A stretch of 64,000 nt of DNA from Linderina pennispora. Lineage: Eukaryota > Kickxellomycota > Kickxellomycetes > Kickxellales > Kickxellaceae. The stretch lies in assembly GCF_002104995.1 (NCBI RefSeq), contig NW_024468262.1, forward strand, positions 248,001-312,000. Reading direction: 5' to 3'. The notes below the pieces were generated by a model that was not told the DNA's origin, made no database searches, and saw only the letters and a list, made by a program, of their open reading frames with translations. Positions 45,368-57,312 of this stretch are shown piece after piece. Position numbers and translations under genes: made by a program. The number at the start of each line of letters is the position of its first letter. Within the stretch, counting starts at the first letter, position 1.

Positions 45368-45550
45368 TCACTCGACTTGAGTATATGGCGGAGGAGGAGG
45401 GACGCTGTAATCTGTTTGCTGGTAGGGCTCATTCTGGAATTGAGGTACTGGCGCTGGTACTGGTGCCGGATGCCGGTGCCGGTGCTGGCCGTTTCTTTTC
45501 AGGCTGGTGTTTGTGCTTTTGCTTGTGATGGCGGTGATGGTTGCTCCTTA

Positions 45551-45582
<32 letters not shown>

Positions 45583-45812
45583 CGAGTAACTGCCATTGGG
45601 ATTCCCTCCCAAGAGCAAATTGTGCAATGGTACAGTGTTTTGCGGCTGCTGATTGGACACACAGGTACAAAGAAAACGGTCAGCCACGACCGTCTACTGA
45701 TCGTATGAATTGCAGGGTTGTGGCAGCGGGGACATGCAAAAGCCTCCGACCCTAGCGAGCGCACACTGTTGTATGATCCGAACAGAATAAAAATCGGGAT
45801 AAAATCGCACAT
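45368..45812 (-). CDS. Small zinc-ribbon protein, copy 2, with extended tail
   Basis: From the ATG at 45812 the first 74 residues are about 80% identical to the protein at 15977-16231, keeping both knuckles (ACPRC, CTIC) and the core RRSWLTVFFVPVCP. A CAG/CTG repeat (45555-45582) follows and can read as poly-Leu, poly-Ala or poly-Cys depending on frame. Downstream, a Lys/His/Pro-rich stretch (KQKHKHQPEKKRPAPAPAS) and, after a +1 shift, PQFQNEPYQQTDYSVPPPPP lead to the stop at 45368-45370. The coding bias of that tail is why I extend the gene past the first stop at 45429. The frame across the repeat is unresolved. Function unknown. Confidence 0.65.
45555..45582. repeat. CAG/CTG trinucleotide microsatellite
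   Basis: About nine uninterrupted CAG units on the plus strand, inside the tail-coding part of zinc-ribbon copy 2. Length changes would alter a homopolymeric amino-acid run. Confidence 0.9.
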
Positions 45813-46352
45813 GGTCTACCTATTTCTGGAGAGTAGAGATGGTTAGGACCAAAGCGGTCGCCAGAGTCGATTCCTTTGTAGCATTGGGCCAGTGCCCTAC
45901 TACTTACTTTGGGTAAGGGTTTAGTAGCAGAGATTGTAAAACCGAAATGGCGGGTTGAAATTGATAGAGATGAAGTGAAACAAGAAGGGCTCGGCTTGGC
46001 CAGACTCGTAGCGAAATGTCTTGCTTTATGTATGCGTAAAATAGATGGCGGCTTCCAGCAGTGGCCAAGGTGTATGCGTTATATTCCGCTTGTTAAGCCA
46101 GACGCACCGTAAATAGAGCCCAGCTGAGTGGGACAAGATACGGAGATGTGCCAAGGTATTTTGTTTACAACAAAACCTCAGCCTGTGTGATCTTGGCAGT
46201 GCTGCGCAAAAACACGCGCTTATTTACTTCTTGTATCCAGTGGATTACCAGGTTTGTATTCGGTTGCGCTGAGGCTCGTTAAAATGCTCGGCAGCGTGTC
46301 GCTTGTTAACCCTTTGAAATAAATTTCGTCTAGCTCAATGTATACGAATATT
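45813..46352. other. Intergenic region
   Basis: About 540 bp. A short frame at 45,909-46,112 (MGKGLVAEIVKPK when the TTG is read as start) lacks an ATG at its start and any known domain, so it is not called. Confidence 0.45.
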
Positions 46353-47910
46353 CTATGCATGCGAAATGTTAACCCAGCAGTCGGTCTGTGGATGCGAGGG
46401 GCCGGTGAGTATGTACGCTGATCCAGGGATCTCAGCAGGCACCCCACCCTTGTCTGTTCGCTGAGGACCATACGGTGCGTTCTCTGGCAAAGCAAAATTG
46501 TACTTGCGTAGGATGTTGGCCAAGACTGTGTAGACCACAAGCCATCCCAGGTTCCTGCCGATACAGACACGCACGCCAGAACTGAATGTAAGCAGATCAC
46601 GCAGTTTACCCTCGTCATCCTCACCCAGGAAGCGGTCAGGATTAAATGTGTTCGGGTTCTCCCAGGTCTTTGGGTTGCGGTGGCATGCAGCAATCGAGAC
46701 ACAGATTGTTGCTGTGCGAGGAATAGAATAGCCTTGAAAAGCGGCGCCTTCAACAGGAACGCTCCTGGGCAGCATTCCAGAAACAGACGGGTTCAGGCGC
46801 ATCGACTCATGGATAACAGCTGTCAAGTACGGAAGCTTGGCCTTGGCTTCACCAAAAGAAATAGTGCGGGTCATGTCCGGGAAAGTAGACCATACTTCGT
46901 CAGTCACACGACGATGGATATCAGGGTAGTTGAGGAGATTGGCAATAGTCCACGACAACGTATTGCTCGTGGTATCTGGTGCCAGCAATCCAGCATCAGG
47001 TGCATCTCCGACATGAGCTGCTTGGTCGTCAGCTTCTCACCAGTGACAGGGTCAGTAGCATCAATGTACTTTTGCAGCACATCGACCCGTGGCGGGGCGC
47101 CATTGCCTTTCGATCAGACGCTTGCGTGTTGCTATCGCATCGCGCACAAGCTCCAAGAGGAACTGCTGCGACTGCTTCAGCCCTGGAAACAGCCAGGGAA
47201 CCCTCTGGATTGCTGGAAGCAGTCCCGCGCAGTGTCTTGAGCTGGGCCATCTCACGCATCTTGTCTATGACCGATGTGTCGCCGGTTTGCAGGATATTAA
47301 AAGCTCTGACCGAACCCCAATGCGCCTATAATGTCGAACCCCATGCGGTGGAACGTGTAAAAGTAGTTGGCTCTGGCTTGGCCACCTTGCTGGCTGATCT
47401 CAGCGTCCCATGTCTTGATGAGAGAGTGAGCACCAGCGTCTAGCACAAGGTCCTCGACCGCACGCATCGTGTGCATAGCGAAATGCATCACCGAGCTGTC
47501 GGCGCCGCGTCTTGTTTAGCTCTGGGTCAATGGCAGAGAAAGACGTCGGCTCGTTAGTGCGGCCCCTGTGGTATGTAGGACCCTTCTGAAACGCGTGGGT
47601 GGCCAGAACGAGCCGGGTATCAGAGGTGTTTGATAGCGACACCATGTCATAGCCAATGCGCACGACCTCGCCGATACTTTGCATGCAATGCGCAGGTATA
47701 CGTGTGGTACTGGCCGCGAAGCAGGTGGTACTTTAGCGGCAGGTTCGAGAGCTTGTTCAGGAACGGCCCTGGGATAGGGGAGAGCTGCGAAAAGAAGGCT
47801 CGTGAAATCAGGCGTCCAATGTACACAGCAACCGCTGCTGCTACTGCCGGCCCAAGTGAGCGCGAACTGAATAGCCGCCTGAAGGTCTCGGCCAGATCTG
47901 CAAGTAACAT
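46353..47910 (-). CDS. Cytochrome P450 monooxygenase, frame-disrupted
   Basis: About 518 aa. A membrane anchor (SLGPAVAAAVAVYIGRLIS) and Pro-rich hinge (LSPIPGPFLNKLSNLP) open the protein. Later come the I-helix region (LAPDTTSNTLSW), the K-helix ExxR (VIHESMRLNP), FNPDRFL and the haem-binding FSSGVRVCIGRNLGW with the Cys ligand. It is therefore an ER-bound class II P450 of the fungal type that oxidises small hydrophobic compounds; the substrate is unknown. The middle is broken by several shifts (about 47,680, 47,500, 47,300, 47,250 and 47,000), more than in most genes here, so a pseudogene cannot be excluded. The ATG at 47910 is my choice. Divergent from RPC1; no cluster partners are seen. 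Confidence 0.8.
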
Positions 47911-48354
47911 AGGGAATACCAGTTGAATGAGAGTGATGGCTGATATATCACCGCACAAGCAGCAAGATGTACATCCTGCGGCATGCATTGTTGGCTATAG
48001 TGGGACAGTGGGTCATGATAGTCTTCACATTAGCCCGCGCATTAGAACCATGGAGACGTACCTGTCTGTGTCAACTGCGGCTCCCGGTTGCCACTACTTT
48101 GCACAACCGAATGTGCGTGTCCTGTCAGCGGCTAAACACCAAGAGCTACCCTGCCGATTGGCTGGCCACACCGCTTTCAATCACGTGGATCGCTCCAAAT
48201 TTGATACTGTCGTGGTTGGAAAATTTTTTAGCTTAGGGCCAAAAATGTGCGGGCCACAGCAGACCCGGCGAGCTACTTCGTTTCTCCTTGCCAAACCAAA
48301 TTTCCACCGTATATATTTCTAAATTCACAAAGCTATCGAAAGGACATACGAAAA
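47911..48354. other. Divergent promoter region, P450 / RPC1
   Basis: No gene recognised. A TATATA run lies at about 48,311-48,316, some 40 bp before the RPC1 ATG. Confidence 0.45.
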
Positions 48355-51300
48355 ATGAAGGAGCAGGTGCTAGCACAGGCGCCGAAGCAAATGTAAGTAG
48401 GGCTAGCCGCGGCCGCACAGCCAGCTGCCACAACGCCGACCGGCCAGTTGTCACTAACCCTTTGACCTGCCCTGCTTTTTCCTCTGGCGTAGTCATTGCA
48501 TTCAGTTTGGAGTTCCGAGCCCACACGATATTCGTCAGGCGGCGGAGGTGGTGATTAACCAGCGCGATCTCTACACGGCCGAGACTCGCAAGCCTGTCCC
48601 CAATGGCGTACTGGATCCGCGGCTGGGTGTGTCGAAACAAGAACGACATTTGCGAGACGTGCGGACAAAACATGTCGGACTGTGTCGGCCATTGGGGATT
48701 CATCGATCTGTGCGTGCCCTGTGTTCCACTTTGGCTACTTCAAGATGACGCAGACGATTCTGCAGGATATTTGCAAGACGTGCGCACGCGTGATGCTTGA
48801 GGAGTCGGATCGGCGCATGTTCTTGCGCAGGCTGAGGGCCCCTGGAATCGATGGGCTGCAAATGCGCCTGATCGTAAAGGCAGTCAATGACCGCTGCAAG
48901 AAGGTCACATATTGCCCACACTGTCTGGCAACCAATGGCGTGGTGAAGAAGGGTGGTCCGCTGAAGATTGTGCATGACAAGTACCGCCAGAAGCGCACGG
49001 CCGACGAGCAGGAGGACTACAGAAAGACGCTCGCGAATGCGGTAGATGCCGATCCGCAGCTGAAGCCGTTTGTGGAGAAAGCGCAGACCGAGGAGATGAC
49101 TCCGCTGCGTGTGTACCAGCTGTTCAAGAACATTTCGGACGAGGACTGCGAGCTGATGGGAATGAACCCGGACAGCGGCCGTCCGGAGTTGTTCTTGTGG
49201 ACCAGCGTGCCAGTTCCGCCAGTTTGCATTCGTCCGTCTGTCGCTCAGGACGGTGCCAGCAACGAAGACGATCTGACTGTCAAGTTGTCAGAGATCATCT
49301 TTACCAACGCGCTCATTGAGACTGGCATGAAGCAGGGCGCTGGCACGATCAACATCATGGAGCAATGGGACTACCTTGGCCTGGCCATCGCCATGTACAT
49401 TAACAGCGATGTGCCCGGTGTGCCCATTTCGGTGGTGGGCAAACCAATCCGTGGCTTCACCCAGCGTTTGAAGGGTAAGCAAGGTCGTTTCCGTGGTAAC
49501 TTGTCGGGAAAGCGAGTCGATTTCAGTGGTCGCACTGTCATTTCGCCTGATCCCAACATGCGCATCGACGAGGTTGCCGTGCCGCAGCGTGTGGCGAAGA
49601 TCCTGACCTACCCGGAGCGCGTGACGCCGCACAACCTGAAGCGGCTCCAGAAAAACGTGCGCAACGGTCCCGATGTGCACCCTGGTGCCAACTTTGTCGT
49701 CTTTGGCTCCAGCGGCCAGAAGCGTATGCTTATTAGGTCGATCCGCGAGCAGACTGCCGACAATCTGCGTGTCGGCGACATCGTTGAGCGCCATCTGGTC
49801 AACGGCGATGTTGTGCTATTCAACCGCCAGCCGTCTCTGCATCGTCTGTCGATCATGGCTCACTCGGCGCGCGTGATGCCCTGGCGCACGTTCCGCTTCA
49901 ACGAGTGTGTGTGCACTCCCTATAACGCCGATTTTGACGGAGATGAAATGAACCTGCATCTGCCGCAGACTGAAGAGGCACGTGTCGAGGCACGCGAACT
50001 GATGGGCGTTCGCAACAACCTGGTGACGCCGCGCAATGGTGAGCCCATCATTGGAGCCACTCAGGATTTCATTACCACCGCGTTCCTGATCACGCAGAAG
50101 GACCGCTTCTACGATCGGTCTCAGTTCACACAGATCGTCTCTTATTGCTTTGATGCCAACGTGTTCATCGACATTCCGCCACCGTGCATCATCAAGCCGC
50201 GTCGGCTCTGGTCGGGCAAGCAGGTCATCAACGTCCTGATGCGGCCCAACTACGCAACCAAGATGTTCATCAACTTGGAGACCAAGACCAAGATGTTCAA
50301 GCGCTCTGCCATCCCTGATCTCTGCCCCAATGACGGCTACATGATCATTCGTAACAGTCGAGCTTCTGTGCGGTTCGCTTGACAAGAGCGTTGTTGGTGA
50401 CGGTAAGAAGAAGTCGATCTTCTTTGTTGCGCTGCGCGACTATCGGCACAGGAGGAAGCTGCAGCGATCATGAACCGCCTGGCCAAGCTGTCTGCGCGCT
50501 GGAGTTGCAACCAGGGCTTCTCGATCGGGTTGTCAGATGTAACTCCGGGCAAGATATTGAGAGACCGCAAGGACAAGTTGATCGCCGACGCGTACAGCAC
50601 GTGTGACGGGTTCATTGATGAGAGCCGGCGCGGTGTTCTTGAGACCCTGCCAGGGTGCGATCAGGCGAAGACGCTCGAGGCCATCATCTCTGGAGAATTG
50701 AGTGGAGTTCGTGATAATGCCGGTAAGATCTGTATGGAGGAGCTTGGCCGCTTCAATGCTCCGCTGATCATGGCCCAGTGCGGGTCCAAGGGAAGCCCTG
50801 TCAACGTGTGCCAGATGGTTGCCTGTGTCGGCCAGCAGATTGTCAGCGGCACGCGTATTGCCGACGGATTCACTGACCGTACTCTGCCGCACTTTTTGAA
50901 GCGCTCGCGCACGCCCGAGGCGAAGGGATTCGTCGCCAGCAGCTTCTACACCGGCCTGTACCCGACTGAGTTCTTCTTCCATGCGGGATCCGGCCGTGAG
51001 GGTCTTGTCGACGCAGCTGTTAAGACCGCTGAGACAGGCTACATGCAGCGCCGTCTTGTCAAGGCGTTTGAGGACCTGCGCGTACAGTATGATTCATCTG
51101 TGCGCAACTCGTCGGGCACAGTGGTGCAGTTTGAGTACGGTGGCGATTCGCTTGATCCCTACCGCCTCGAGGGTGATGGTGTTCCTGTTCTCTTTGACCA
51201 CAACTGGACGTTCATCAGAAACACCACCGAGGTATCGCCAGATGAAGAGCACCTGGCACCATTCCAGATCAAGCATATCGTCGACAAGGTCATCCTGGAG

Positions 51301-52872
51301 CCGCGGTTTGTTGACTGGACCAATTCGTACTGGCGAGACGAGATAAAGGAGTATGTTCACCAGTCGCTGGCGGGACGTCTTGGCGAGCTGCGTGCGGCAT
51401 ACAAGCTTAAGCCATACCACGACATCCCCGCTGAGCTGACCGGCGAGTCCGCTAAGCCCAAGGGCCGTGGGAAGAAGGCAGCGAAGGCAGCTGATTCCGT
51501 GGAGGCGAGCTTGGAAGACATACTTTCGTGGTCACTGGGTAAGGCTGATGCCAATGCACCGTCTGCGGCGCGCAGGATCGTCGACAACAAACTCGTTGTC
51601 ACCCGCACATGCCTGGAAAAGTTCCTTGACCTGTGTATTACCAAGTACCAGAGATCGCGTGCCGATCCTGGCAGTGCGGTTGGAGCCGTTGGAGCGCAGA
51701 GTATTGGAGAACCGACCACGCAGATGACGCTAAAGGCGTTCCATTTCGCCGGTATTGCCAGCATGAACGTGTCGATGGGTGTGCCGCGCATCAAGGAGAT
51801 TATCAACGCAGCCAAGAATATCTCGACGCCTATTGTCGAATGCAAGCTGATCAACGAAGAGAGCGAGTCGTCGGCGCGTATCGTCAAGGGTCGTATTGAG
51901 CGCACATTGCTAGGAGATATCACTCAGAGTATCGAGGAGGTGTATACGGCGACCAGCTGCTATCTTGGCGTCACAATCGATATGGATGTCATCAAGAAGC
52001 TGCAGTTGGAGATCGACCTGGCCGACATCTGCAATGCAATCGCAAGCGCGCCCAAGCTCAAGATTGGAAACAATGTGCACATGGAGCCAGCCCAACAAGC
52101 TCAGTGTGTATGTGTCGCCAAAGGACCAGAAACAGCTTGTTCTACCAGCTACAGGTCATGAGACGTGCCCTGCCCAACATCATTGTGCATGGTGTGCCCA
52201 GCGTGCATCGGGCAGTCATTATGAAGAAGGAAAAGGGCACCGGCGTAAAACTGTCTGCGGAAGGATACGGCCTGCTCGAGTCGATGAACACCGATGGTGT
52301 CGATGGACGATATACGCACAGCAACCACATCATGGACAACCTCAAGATCCTGGGTATTGAGGCGGCGCGCACCCAGATGATCAAGGAGCTGGCGGCTATT
52401 TTCACCACATACTCGATCGTCATTGACCAGCGCCATCTGATGCTCCTTGGGTGATCTAATGTGCTACAAGGGCGAGATTCTCGGCATTACCCGGTACGGT
52501 ATCGCCAAGATGAATGACTCGGTCATGATGCTGGCGTCGTTTGAAAAGACAACCGACCACCTGTTCGACGCCGCTGTCTTTGGCAAGCGCGACATGGTGC
52601 ACGGTGTGTCTGAGCGTATCATCATGGGCCAGCAAATGCCGATTGGCACTGGCATGTTCAAGCTGCTGATGGACTATGACCGCAACATCAAGCCGACCAA
52701 GCGCCCGCTGCTGTTTGACGACCCAAGCCCAAGGCACCGCATCGTCGATACCAGTAGCTATTGCTGCGTAAGGCTTTCTTTTCACACCATTCTCCCAGAG
52801 TTATAGATCGATTTAGCGATCTGCCACTAACATATCTAGCTGAGCGATTTTCTTAACCCTCTGCCAGATTAG
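48355..52872 (+). CDS. RPC1: RNA polymerase III largest subunit RPC1 (RPC160)
   Basis: About 1,445 aa in three exons: 48355-48392, 48493-52767 and 52840-52872. The introns have GTAAGT/GTAAGG donors and CACTAAC-type branch sites; the last exon encodes [10 protein letters not shown]. Zinc-clamp motifs ([28 protein letters not shown]) and the catalytic [10 protein letters not shown] loop (near 49,927) are intact, as are the bridge-helix/trigger-loop parts ([39 protein letters not shown]). The Pol III type is shown by the N-terminus and the short C-terminus without a CTD. Eight one-base insertions are needed (about 48,636, 48,720, 50,359, 50,444, 50,451, 52,092, 52,139 and 52,450); removing eight makes the spliced length exactly divisible by three. 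Confidence 0.95.
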
Positions 52873-53449
52873 AGCGGAAATGTGTATCTGCAAGAGTAGC
52901 CGGTGATTGTGTGCAAAGCACTGGGATCGCCCGCTGTCAATACTTTTTTCTGGCACAGGGATGCACATCCATGAGATGCAGCAGCTACCAGCTGACCTCA
53001 AGCATATCACACGTGTGGTGGGGAGGTATATGCTGCACACTATTTGCGCTAGTATTCCAAGTCCTTCCGCCAGCCCGCAGTAGCAGCGATATTCAGTGTG
53101 CCTCGGAGATTGCTAGGACGCACAGGCCCATCTGGTGGATCTAAACAAAAGCGGCCACGGATGCTTCCCCGGGGAACCGCCACAGCAGACGGCATCGCCT
53201 GCCTCACTCAGCGATGAATGTATCATAAGAAGTTTAGAGCAGGCGATAAATAGCAGACCACACATCGTTAGGCAGAATTATTTGCCGACCACGCCTGGAC
53301 AAGGAGCTTAAAAAGAGAAAGCAGCTCTGGCACAGGGGTCCCCGCCTGAAATGCTATCGCTTCGCTGGTTCATTTTTCTTACAATTCCAGCTGCCAAGGA
53401 CACGAGCCCACTTGCTCCTAAAACCTCACTAAAACCTCACTAAAACCAA
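52873..53449. other. Intergenic region before MFS copy 1
   Basis: No gene recognised. Just before the ATG an 11-bp direct repeat (AAAACCTCACT, about 2.5 copies, 53420-53447) forms part of the leader. Confidence 0.5.
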
Positions 53450-54753
53450 ATGTCTATCGACGTTGTCTACACAAGCGAGCCAAGCGCCGATTGCCTCTGT
53501 CCAGGAGAAGCTAATCGACGACAATATACCTGATGGTGCAGCCGAAGAAGACAACCCGTCACGTCTCCAGTCATGGATAGTATTGATCGCTGGGTTCATC
53601 GTCCACATGTTCTCATTTGGTGTTGTGGGCAGCTACGGCGTCTACCAGGTCGAATACCTTGTGAACGAGTTCCCGAATACCCCTGCAACGACCATTGCTT
53701 GGATCGGCACTCTAATGTTCTTTGGAATCGCGTTCTTTGGACTGTTCGCCGGTCTAGTGTGCGAGAAATTCGACCCACGGTACGCTTGTATGTGCGGTGT
53801 ACTGGTTGTTGGTGGATCGATGGTTGCTGCCTCCTTCTGCAAGACACCACTGGCATTGCTGCTGACGCAGGGGATTTTGTTTGGTGTTGGGGCTGGATTC
53901 ATTGACGTTATCTCAATCATTGTTCCGACGCAGTGGTTCCCGAAACACCGTGCGCTAGCGGTTGGCATCGTTTTAGCAGGAAGTGGCGTGGGTGGCATCT
54001 GGATATCCGCTGCTAGCAAGGCGTGGTTTGCGAGTGTCGGTCGCCCTTGGGCCATGCGCATCACCGGATTCATCATGCTTGGCTTGGGGCTGCCATGTAG
54101 CTGGCTATTGAAGCCGCGGACTAAAATCGTGCGTGAAGGCAAATTCCTCGATTTTTCTCTGCTGTTCGATGTGCGCTACGCACTGCTGTTCGTTGGAAGC
54201 CTGCTGTCAATGGCCAGCTTTTTCTCACCGTTTTACTATATGCCATCGTACAGCGTGGTTGTCCTCGGCATGAATGAGAATTTCAGCACGAAGCTGCAGA
54301 TGGTTCTGAATCTGACGTCGCTTGTCTCGCGTCTATTCATTGACCAGATCACATGTCGCATCGGCGCGCTAAACACATTGTTACTTTCAACGTTGGCAGG
54401 GACTGTCGGAATAGCCATTTTCTGGCTGCCATTCAAGAATAGTGCAATGCTGATGGTCCTCTGCTGTTATCTATGGGCTGGCCTGGGGATTTATTCCTAC
54501 GCTGCATCCAGTGGTGGCTGCTGACTTGTTTGGCGGGGAGCGTCTAGGCACAACGCTAGGTGTCATATACTTTGGATACTCTGTAGCGACACTCATTACA
54601 TCGCCTGTCAATGGTGTATTGCTGGACAATATTGGACACAAGACCGACTACTCGAGCCTGATCATCTACTGTTCAGTGCAGTTGGTGGTTGCGACAGTGG
54701 CTCTAGTCGTACTGCGACTGCTTGTTTCCCGTAAATTTATTCATGTGTGTTGA
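53450..54753 (+). CDS. MFS monocarboxylate-permease-like transporter, copy 1
   Basis: 433 aa with about 12 membrane helices. The first helix region (SWIVLIAGFIVHMFSFGVVG, then SYGVYQVEYLVNEFP) and the VPTQWFPKHRALAVGI block between helices 4 and 5 are typical of the fungal MCT/SLC16-like branch of the major facilitator superfamily. The substrate, perhaps a monocarboxylate, is not predictable. I choose the ATG at 53450 (MSIDVVYTSEPS) because the otherwise open frame has only a TTG at 53463; this needs one base removed near 53,480. A second +1 lies near 54,503, before LHPVVAADLFGGERLGTTLG. With both corrected the length is divisible by three. The tandem paralogue is at 55614. Confidence 0.87.
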
Positions 54754-55613
54754 CATGGCCTGGCATTCAAATGAAGATTAGTACATGTCCTGCAATTTAA
54801 TATGAAACACTAGTAAATGTAAGAAATTAAGAGATCATATTCAATTTGCACCAAAGCCAGATATGTGGCATATACATTGCGTATGAAGTCGACATGGGGG
54901 TGCATAAACATATTGCCTAAACAATACCAAAAAGCGCATCACATGGGCAGCGACGCTGAATATTCAAACATAAATATGTCCCCATCAGTAAACCATGCGT
55001 TCTATTCATCTCCGAGTCCTCGGCGAATTTGCACTTTTCACGGCCATATGGCGGTAACAGTATTGGCTCGAATGGTTTAGCTTACCGCGTGAAGCACGTA
55101 TATGCATATTCAATCAACCACACAAATGAGTTCCAGAGTCAGTTCTGATAGGCAATGCGGTTGCAAAAACAAAAATTGACCCAGGGACACGTTTCACACC
55201 GCCAACCACATTTTCCGTGCTGACTCTGTACATTCTGCGTGGTGAGCATGCCGTTTGAATTCGTCCCGTCAAACATGAGAGGAGAGACTCTCCTGAACAT
55301 TAGAGGCAAAAACTTTTTCCAATGATGGGCAGATTTGCCAGCGCGTCAAGACAAAAGTTTCCGGTCCTTTTTGTGCAATAGCTAGGATGGAGAGAGGAGT
55401 AGCTCGGGGATGAATGCTTTGCAAGAAGCCGAGCACGGCGACAGGCTTATGTTAATGGTGCTGCTAGTCGTATTTTTGAATATCTCCCATCAAGCGAGCC
55501 TTTACAACTAGTGAACTGATGCGCAGATTCAAGCTAGAAATGGTACGTATATAAACAGCGGCTTAAACTCTTGCCATTTTTCACTTGTACTATATCAACA
55601 GTCATATTTTCAA
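54754..55613. other. Intergenic region between the tandem MFS genes
   Basis: About 860 bp without a recognised gene. A TATATAAA at 55548-55555 lies about 60 bp before the ATG of copy 2 and is its likely TATA box. Confidence 0.55.
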
Positions 55614-56922
55614 ATGCCGCTCACAACCGCTTGTCCGCAGGAAGAAGCTCCTATTGCTTCAGTCGATGAAAAGCCCAATGCTTCAATAGAATCTGACACT
55701 GCTTACGAAGAGGATAACCCGCCGATGCTCCAGTCCTGGATAGTGCTGATGGCCGGGTTCATCGTGCACATGTTTTCGTTCGGCATCGTCAGCAGCTACG
55801 GCGTCTACCAAGTTGAGTATCTGGTCAACGAGTTTCCTGACTCATCAGCATCCATGTTCGTCCTGGATTGGAACCATGATGTTCTTTGGAAACGCGTTTT
55901 TCGGACTATTCGCCAGTATGGCGTGCGAGAGGTTCGATGCACGGTACATCAGCATGGGCGGCATCCTGGTTATTGCCATGTCGCTAATCGCAGCCTCGTT
56001 CTGCATAACCCCGTGGGCGCTGCTTCTGACGCAAGGGAGTGTTGTTTGGCATCGGTGGCGGATTCACTGATATTGTTTCCGTTGTGGTGCCGACGCAATG
56101 GTTCCCGAAACACCGGGCATTGGCAGTTGGTCACTGTGCTGGCAGGAACCAGCATTGCAGGAATTTGGATTTCCGCTGCCAACAAAGGCATGGCTGGTGA
56201 GCCTGGGACGGCCGTGGGCGATGCGCATCACTGGGTTCATTATCCTGGGCGCCGGCATGCCGGCCAGCTGGCTGCTGAAGCCGCGCACGAGAATAGTGCG
56301 CCAAGGCAAGCTGCTTGACTTTTCGCTGCTGCGTGATATCCGCTATGTGCTGCTGCTCATTGGCAGCTCGCTGTCGATGGCCAGTGTGTTCACACCGTAT
56401 TTCTACATGTCGTCATATAGCGTGGTCGTTCTTGGCATGAGCCAGGACTTTAGCACAAAGCTGCAGATGCTGCTTAACCTGACATCTTTGATTTCCCGGG
56501 TTGTCATTGATCTGGTTTCGCACCGAGTAGGAGCTCTGAACACGCTGGTTGTGTCGACATTTGCTGGCGCCCTGGGGATTATTGTATTTTGGCTGCCATA
56601 TCCAGAACAGCACAATGCTGATTATTGCAGCTACCATATACGGAATCTCGTGGGGCATCATGCCAACGCTGCATCCGGTGGTTGCTGCAGATCTGTATGG
56701 CTCAGAGCGCCTGAACAACACGCTGGGAGTCATTTACTTTGGCTACGCTGTGGCTACCCTGGTCGACCGTGCCTGTGGATGGAGCCATGCTGGATACCAT
56801 TGGAAACAAAACCGACTACTTCGAGCATGATCATTTACTGCTCGGTGCAGCTTCTCTGCTCGGCATTAGCGATGTTGGCGCTGCGACTGCTGATCTCGAA
56901 AAAGTTCCTCTACAAGTGCTAG
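55614..56922 (+). CDS. MFS monocarboxylate-permease-like transporter, copy 2, frame-disrupted
   Basis: A paralogue of the gene at 53450, about 435 aa. Shared blocks include SWIVLMAGFIVHMFSFGIV, SSYGVYQVEYLVNEFPDSS, VPTQWFPKHRALAVG, RPWAMRITGFIILGAG, FTPYFYMSSYSVVVLGMSQD and LHPVVAADLYGSERLNNTLG, with a near-identical C-terminal helix ending ISKKFLYKC. The N-terminal tails differ (MPLTTACPQEEAPIASVDEK). At least six frame changes lie between 55,850 and 56,820. Either this copy is decaying or the local consensus is poor. The conserved protein similarity across all frames shows it was functional recently. Confidence 0.78.
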
Positions 56923-57312
56923 GCTAGGGACTCCTTATCTGATTTAGCAGCTTGGCAAGTAGCTATTGTCTGCATTAATATATTGTTTTGTGTGTGGGCA
57001 AAGGCATGTGTGTATGCTGCGCAGCAAAGAATTCGAGGCTGGCTCGGGTATGTGTGCACCCCCTTCCTAATATGCAGGCCGATCCTGAGTGCCAGCTACA
57101 AGTGCGAGCAAGAAAGTGGCCGGGACGGAGCACATTCGAAATTGACCGAGAGTGAACAGCGGCATAGAGCCATTGGATGCTGGCATGCAGATTGCATTTG
57201 GAGCTGCCACTCAGAGCAAGACGTATCACAGATAACATCGAATAAGATATAGTCATAATGGTTGCGGACATCCAATGCTGCAATTTTCAGTGTCTGCCTG
57301 TGTATTGAGCGT
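56923..57312. other. Intergenic spacer
   Basis: About 390 bp between convergent MFS copy 2 and MMS19; no gene or RNA feature recognised. Confidence 0.5.

Noticed and set aside
46353-48354. Secondary-metabolite gene cluster around the P450
   Set aside because: Neighbours are a zinc-ribbon gene and RPC1; there is no backbone synthase, tailoring enzyme or cluster regulator nearby.
42251-52872. STT3 and RPC1 as pseudogenes
   Set aside because: Both are essential single-copy genes with all catalytic motifs intact; shifts balance to a multiple of three once corrected, which fits assembly error better than decay.
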